NCBI GenBank assembly: GCA_036365455.1
Contig: JAWQUS010000020.1
Span: 20,841,001-20,905,000 of the forward strand
DNA from: Macrosoma leucophasiata
Taxonomy: Eukaryota > Arthropoda > Insecta > Lepidoptera > Hedylidae
Direction: 5' to 3'
DNA length: 64,000 nt
Shown here: positions 58,880-64,000 of the stretch, piece after piece
Numbering within the stretch: the stretch's first letter is position 1
How the letters are laid out: each line of letters begins with the position of its first letter
Program-made: the position numbers and the translations under genes
Notes under the pieces: generated by a model
What the model was told of the DNA's origin: nothing
Databases searched by the model: none
What the model saw: only the letters and a program-made list of their open reading frames with translations

Positions 58880-61180
58880 CATTCCTCTAACTTTATTAAG
58901 GCCTAACAACTTAATTTTTACCGTCCTTGTGTCTATACGTATACAGTGATTAAGTGAACCTTTATACTAGGTACTTAATAATTATTAAATATCTTTATTA
59001 CTAAGGTATACAGGTACAGATTGACCTGTATCAGTATCTAGTTACCCAGATCCTGAATATTTCGGGTCATGGTAACGTTTTTTACAACAGCTTGTTTGGA
59101 ATTGATAAGACAATACGGTCTCATAATCCGCATGTTGTGAGGTGACGACCGCGACGAGGTGCTGGTCGTTGCTTCACTATATAATTCAATTAACTATTTG
59201 TACTCAACCGCGACTTATATTAGATATTTTATGGATTGTCCCAAACTCTGCACAAAATACCTAAAATTACAAGGTAAGGTACAAATAACAAGGTACAATA
59301 TAAGAGAATTCTTGGGATGACACTCACAATAGGTATTTTAACCCAGTCATTCAGTCATCTCCACGTCCCCAACGCACCCGCACGTCACCTCTCTTTGTAT
59401 CTAGACATTTAATTATATTGCAGTTACAGTCCTTTACATCGTTTTATTCCGGAGTAGTCACTCCGAGCTAGGGCAATTAGGGACTACGCCTCAACACCTA
59501 CGTAGACCCCGATCGAGTCTCCCATGGACCCCAGGAGGTCCACCTGGACCACTTTGGGAATCATTGCGATACAATAAACTTTTCAGTTTATGACATATCG
59601 TATGGTGATTTGACTGTATTTTACCAATAACGTGAGCTAATATTAAAGACTTAAAATAAAAAAGAAAGAAAAATTCATACCAAGTTCCATTTCATGACCG
59701 CGTGGGGAGAGCATTCCCATCACAATCATCCACATGACAGTCATGGTGGTCTGGTGGTAGGTAGTAAGATACATTGAATAGAGGTACCAACATACTTGGC
59801 AGTGAATAATATTCAACTTTCAATGTAAATGCAATTAATCCATGTAGGTAGGTAAATGCAGTCTCTTGCAAAATAACATCACCTAGGTACGACGTTATTA
59901 TTAAAAAAGTCAGTCTCCCAAATGTGTCCAGGTGTAGGGAACGATGGTTTGAGACTGTGGCTGCTCGCTGCCTGCCTTCTGCCTTGTTTACCGACCGCGA
60001 CCTCCGCATCCTCCCCGTCCTCCCCGTCCTCCCCGCTCTCCCTGTTCCCCGACCCTTCGACCGCCGCAACCACAGCCGCAACTCACAACACTCATTTAAG
60101 ATGTTACTAAGTATACGAGCCGAAATAATTTATTTTCTATATATAGGTCGTCAACGCAACTTAAATATATAGGTATCTATCATACGTAGTATTTGTATAC
60201 TCTTTGTCTATCATTTACATTATCTACTATTATGAAGAAAACCAAAGTAGACTTCATTTAATATCTTTGAAGAAAGCCATAGTCGTCCAAAGTCAATCAC
60301 GCTGTCTTAACATAGGAGATAAATAGGTAAGTACACACAGTTAGATAGAGTCTAAGACTAGATTGAATACTGGCCTTTCTCTCAGACGAAAATGTATAAA
60401 AATAGACATTCCGTGAGACGTCTTTTTATTTTACCAGTATTATCGTTTCACTCAACGCTCTAGTAAATGAGATGAGGCTAGATCAGTTTGTCCCTGTCTA
60501 TAGACTTCGCGAAGACTAAAGCACACTACAGTCATACCGCGGACACTCCGCCAAAATTCCATACAAACGCTTATTTTGTATTACACAGACATAAATCAGT
60601 GACGTGTGCACCTGTGTGCGTAGCACGTAGGGTTATGAGGTTATCACTTTAGGCCTCGGACGGACATAAAAGAAATAAAATAATACCAGAGTCTAAAGAA
60701 AACGAACATGTTAATTACCTACAGTCATCCAACGAACGTGTAATGTCAGAGCAATCATGCGGGGCGTGCGACGCGAGGGGCGGAGGGGCGGTACCAAGTA
60801 GCCCATACAAAAACTGTCAACTACTTGGTACTGAGCGTTAATGAATTCTGAATTATTTCGTATAAACATTTGAACTCATGGACGGCAGATAAGAAGATTG
60901 GTAGAATGTTAGACTCCTAGACTGGAAAACCGTCACACTTCTTCGTAGACTGGTAGAATGGCAGACTGGCAGAAGTGTAATATGATAGACTAAGATACAT
61001 GATTTACGTGTCAGAAAATAAATCGGTTTTTGAGATTCAATGTCATTCAAAAGTCCTCAAGTATTAGGTATGGCCCCGTAATAACTTATCACAGAGAAAA
61101 ACATCAATGTGAAATGCATGTGGTGTGCCACCGTCATTTCAATAAAAAAAACAATTTCAAGGAGCTTTTTTTGTAACGCT
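58880..61180. other. upstream AT-rich sequence with scattered repeats
   Basis: Contains the inverted partner of the 1855 repeat (59498-59565) and the 47673-type short repeat (60533-60590). No supported gene. Confidence 0.5.
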
Positions 61181-61184
61181 GTTT

Positions 61185-61275
61185 ACATTGATGTTAGGTA
61201 ATGACTGCAGCCTATAGACGTCTTGACAAAACCCAGATGTCAAAATGCAGATGCGTTGCCACCTTTGAAGCGTAT
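61185..61275 (-). repeat. SINE-like repeat B fragment
   Basis: TTACATTGATGTTAGGTAATGACTGCAGCC split by small changes, then AAATGCAGATGCGTTGCCAC; poly(T)-proximal half only. Confidence 0.75.
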
Positions 61276-62345
61276 TTTTTTCCCCCTCTATAATAGTTAG
61301 AACGGGTTTTTTTCTTGTTTCTTTTTACCTATTTCGATAACCTATCTATCATAAACTGACGTAAAACCCGATCGTTATTAACTAAATACTAAATGTGGCA
61401 ACCCTGAAGCATTTGGGTATATGTGAAGGAAGGCGGCATTTTGCAAAACTTCATAGGCGATAAACTACTGTATGTACTTATACTGTGATAATACTATGTA
61501 CTTAGGTACTTTTATGTAAGTAATATATATTTCTTTCTTTCTTTCTATTCTTTGACCCGGTTTACACTATGCAACCCGTCAGGCCACGAGAAAAATATGA
61601 CAATTGATTTCTAATTTTATTGTTCTTGGCCGATATCGGCCAACTGCGGTTCAACTTATTATACTACTAAATGTATGGGCTCAACAGTAAGGCAAATTTC
61701 TACTTACCAGTTTCACCCAGTTTACCGGTGCATTTTATAAACATAAACACTACTTCAACAAATAGCACAAGTATCGGAAAATAACACTCATTACCTACTC
61801 ATTACGTCGACAAGTCGCTGCAATTCAATATAATGAACTCTTTTATTACTAATGCAATGCAATCACATTCATCATCACAAGATGGCAGACTTTTTGCCTC
61901 AAGGGAAGAAAAAAGATGGCAGCATACGAAAGAGCGAGACATTTGCGGAACAATTAATTTGAACTAATGAAATCTTTACATATGTATTAAAATATTTTTT
62001 ATCAATAAAACAAATAACTTAATGTGGAATTTTGTGATACTTTTTAAATTTATTAAATTCTAGACTGTATATACTGACTAAATAGAAAAAGTACCTAAAA
62101 TTTTGTAATTGTGAACATAATTATTTTACCAAATTTTTTCCTTCGGGAAACTGAAAAATGATTTTTTTGTCACGACTTGTTCACATACAGCCATTCACTG
62201 CACAATAAAGGACCATCTTAATGTTAATAAATAAAATATTCGATTACAAATTAATCAAAACAAGACTGCTCGCAACCTCGCTGTAGAGTACCAACCGTCG
62301 CCCATAAGAGGGCAAAATGGGCGGGACGTCGAAGTGTCCATTCTA

Positions 62346-62633
62346 TACGTAGTATTATTACATATTCTCTGCTACAGTGATGACCGGATGACGCACCCAC
62401 TTTAAAATTATTAGGATTCACTTCGTTTCTTTCGCCAGTGATGTTGTTACCATGAGTTGCTACTTCGTCAATACTAATGATCTGAGCATTGCCACGGCAG
62501 TGCCCCTGCCAAGTCGAGCGCGAAGCAAGACTGCCGTACCATCCTTTTGGAACTATTTCACTGGATTTTCAGGCCCCTGTTTCAGTACCTCTAGATGGTA
62601 CTAGAACCAGAGAATATGTAATAATACTACGTA
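62346..62633. mobile_element. miniature inverted-repeat element
   Basis: Perfect 25-bp inverted termini TACGTAGTATTATTACATAT... (62346-62370 and 62609-62633) bounding 288 bp with no coding capacity. Target duplication not evident. Confidence 0.8.
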
Positions 62634-62844
62634 AGCTGAAAATGTCATCTAGTAAGCTATAATCACACACTCGATATCCAACATTTCAAATCGGTACATC
62701 ATTTAATTCCGAAGCTAAGCGAAAGCAAAGTCTCGCATTTTTGACACTGACTCACTGACCCATGACCTAGAGCCCTAAAATTGGGTACAGAGATAGAATT
62801 TAACGCCCACATAAAGGAAAACTATCAAAACTAGGAGCATGAAC

Positions 62845-63065
62845 CATTGCCTTCTAAGTCAAAATTTGAGATCATACCCCGGGCATACGTACACAGAGAG
62901 CAATACCCAATCTGTGTGGCATATTTATGCCCTAACAATCCACAAAAGCCAGGATCTGAGTTTAAAAAGTGTCCTCATGGATATTGGACCATCCATATAC
63001 CCTTGTGGCCAAGCCTCCGAGGCGCTTTCACGAATAACCAATCTTCATGGGGTGCATCTAATTAA
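62845..63065 (+). pseudogene. Helitron PIF1-like helicase fragment
   Basis: One frame gives FEIIPRAYVHREQYPICVAY and, after a single-base shift, YALTIHKSQDLSLKSVLMDI, CGQASEALSRITNLHGVHLI: helicase motifs V-VI of Rep/Helicase proteins. Frameshifted remnant. Confidence 0.85.
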
Positions 63066-63094
63066 GGGATAGATCCAAGATAAGACCATCGATC

Positions 63095-63370
63095 AGATAT
63101 AATTATGACGTTTTAGTTGCCATCCTTCGGCAAATTGGCGCCTCACCAATAGTTCAGGATTGGCTTTCATCTTATCTTCGTGGTCGTCAGCAAGCTGTTC
63201 GCGTTGATCGGAAATTTTCCGATTGGTGTGATTTATGCACTGGTGTACCACAGGGCGCTATACTCTCTCCGTTGTTATTTTCTTTATTTATAAATTCACT
63301 TACCATTAGACTCAACTATTCTTACCATCTGTATGCTGATGAGCAGACATTCAGTCCGGTGGCCTAAATT
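63095..63370 (+). pseudogene. jockey-like LINE RT fragment
   Basis: Reads DWLSSYLRGRQQAVRVDRKF, CTGVPQGAILSPLLFSLFIN and YSYHLYADEQTF (RT motifs; YADD is changed to YADE). Confidence 0.85.
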
Positions 63371-63394
63371 ACTACAATAAGATCAGTATTGAGC

Positions 63395-63560
63395 ATTGCT
63401 GCAAATGAAGGCCTAAATTTAACTCAATTCGATGTTTCTACAGCCTTTCTTAATGGTACGTTGAGTGAGGAATTTATATGCAACAGCCGGAAGGCTATAG
63501 TGATGGCACAGGTAAAGTTTGTAACCTAAAAAGAAGCCTCTATGGATTTTTCATAGTGTT
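63395..63560 (+). pseudogene. Copia RT fragment
   Basis: Reads LTQFDVSTAFLNGTLSEE, a one-base break, then YMQQPEGYSDGTGKVCNLKR and SLYG: hallmark Ty1/copia RT sequence. Confidence 0.85.
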
Positions 63561-64000
63561 TTACGGAATTTTTATGAAAAACAAAGTTACTCGTATTATT
63601 TGCAGTTTTTGAAAAAGACCTATATCCTAAAAACTGCTTACTGTTACTCATTGAAACCAATTTTTGTTGAACGTTTCCAGTCATATTTTTTTATTTTCAA
63701 TCTGATAGATTAAGTTTGGAATGATTCACATTGAAAAAAAAAAAAAAAAGTGTCGTTTATTATTATTTTCAATTCAAAGGATTATGGCATTTAAGCTAAA
63801 AATTTTCTTCTGGATTAATTATAATTTTTTGTCGCGTCTTTCTATTAAAAATATGTTAACATATGAAAATGGGTTTATAAAATGGTTTTCAACTCCTGTT
63901 AATATTCGGAGAAATCAATAATTTAATTCTTTATGCTTTAAAAAGGATTTTTGTAAGACGGGAGAATACAATACTATTATCAAATAAAGAGAGATTACTC
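63561..64000. other. AT-rich sequence, nothing recognised
   Basis: No supported feature to the window end. Confidence 0.5.

Overview
This is eukaryotic nuclear DNA, most likely from a moth or butterfly (Lepidoptera). The genes are split by long AT-rich introns. The TAGGTA/TACCTA hexamer is frequent, interspersed repeats are dense, and two tRNA-derived SINE families, mariner, gypsy, R1-clade, jockey/CR1-like and RTE-like elements are present. The one recognisable host gene is an Eag-type (KCNH) voltage-gated potassium channel on the minus strand. It has 15 coding exons, from an ATG at 46072 down to a stop at 688. Reading phase is conserved through every junction, giving a protein of about 1062 residues: PAS domain, S1-S6 with a GFG filter, C-linker, cyclic-nucleotide-binding homology domain, calmodulin-binding region, low-complexity tail, C-terminal coiled coil and a terminal RRRDFV.

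Layout. 1-687 is 3' UTR and downstream flank. 688-46072 is the gene. Coding exons are GC-rich islands; introns are AT-rich and carry most of the transposon load. Intron 9 (14863-27471) holds a nested stack: a tRNA-derived SINE split by a mariner, the mariner split by a Ty3/gypsy element, and the gypsy split by an RTE-like LINE with an uninterrupted ORF of more than 1000 codons and, separately, by a second SINE-like repeat. Intron 5 (31299-36912) holds a complete non-coding LTR element of 3022 bp with 132-bp LTRs and a 4-bp ATAT duplication, and degenerate tandem copies of the exon-5 splice-donor region. Introns 10, 11 and 13 hold LINE remnants, a pair of related terminal-inverted-repeat elements and a GGT-rich minisatellite.

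46073-64000 lies 5' of the coding gene. No further host protein could be supported there. It holds a GC-rich, CpG-dense block (about 57.34-58.05 kb) that may be a promoter or 5' UTR exon, plus LINE, SINE, Helitron, Copia and miniature inverted-repeat fragments.

Other signals: several perfect or near-perfect inverted repeats with little or no spacer, two of them inside recognisable transposon copies; a coding exon whose frame-preserving donor is not GT (intron 4); and a 97-codon membrane-protein-like ORF in the leader of the gypsy element. No bacterial-type operon, CRISPR array or canonical standalone tRNA/rRNA gene was seen. Protein identities come from recalled family motifs and frame logic, not a database search.
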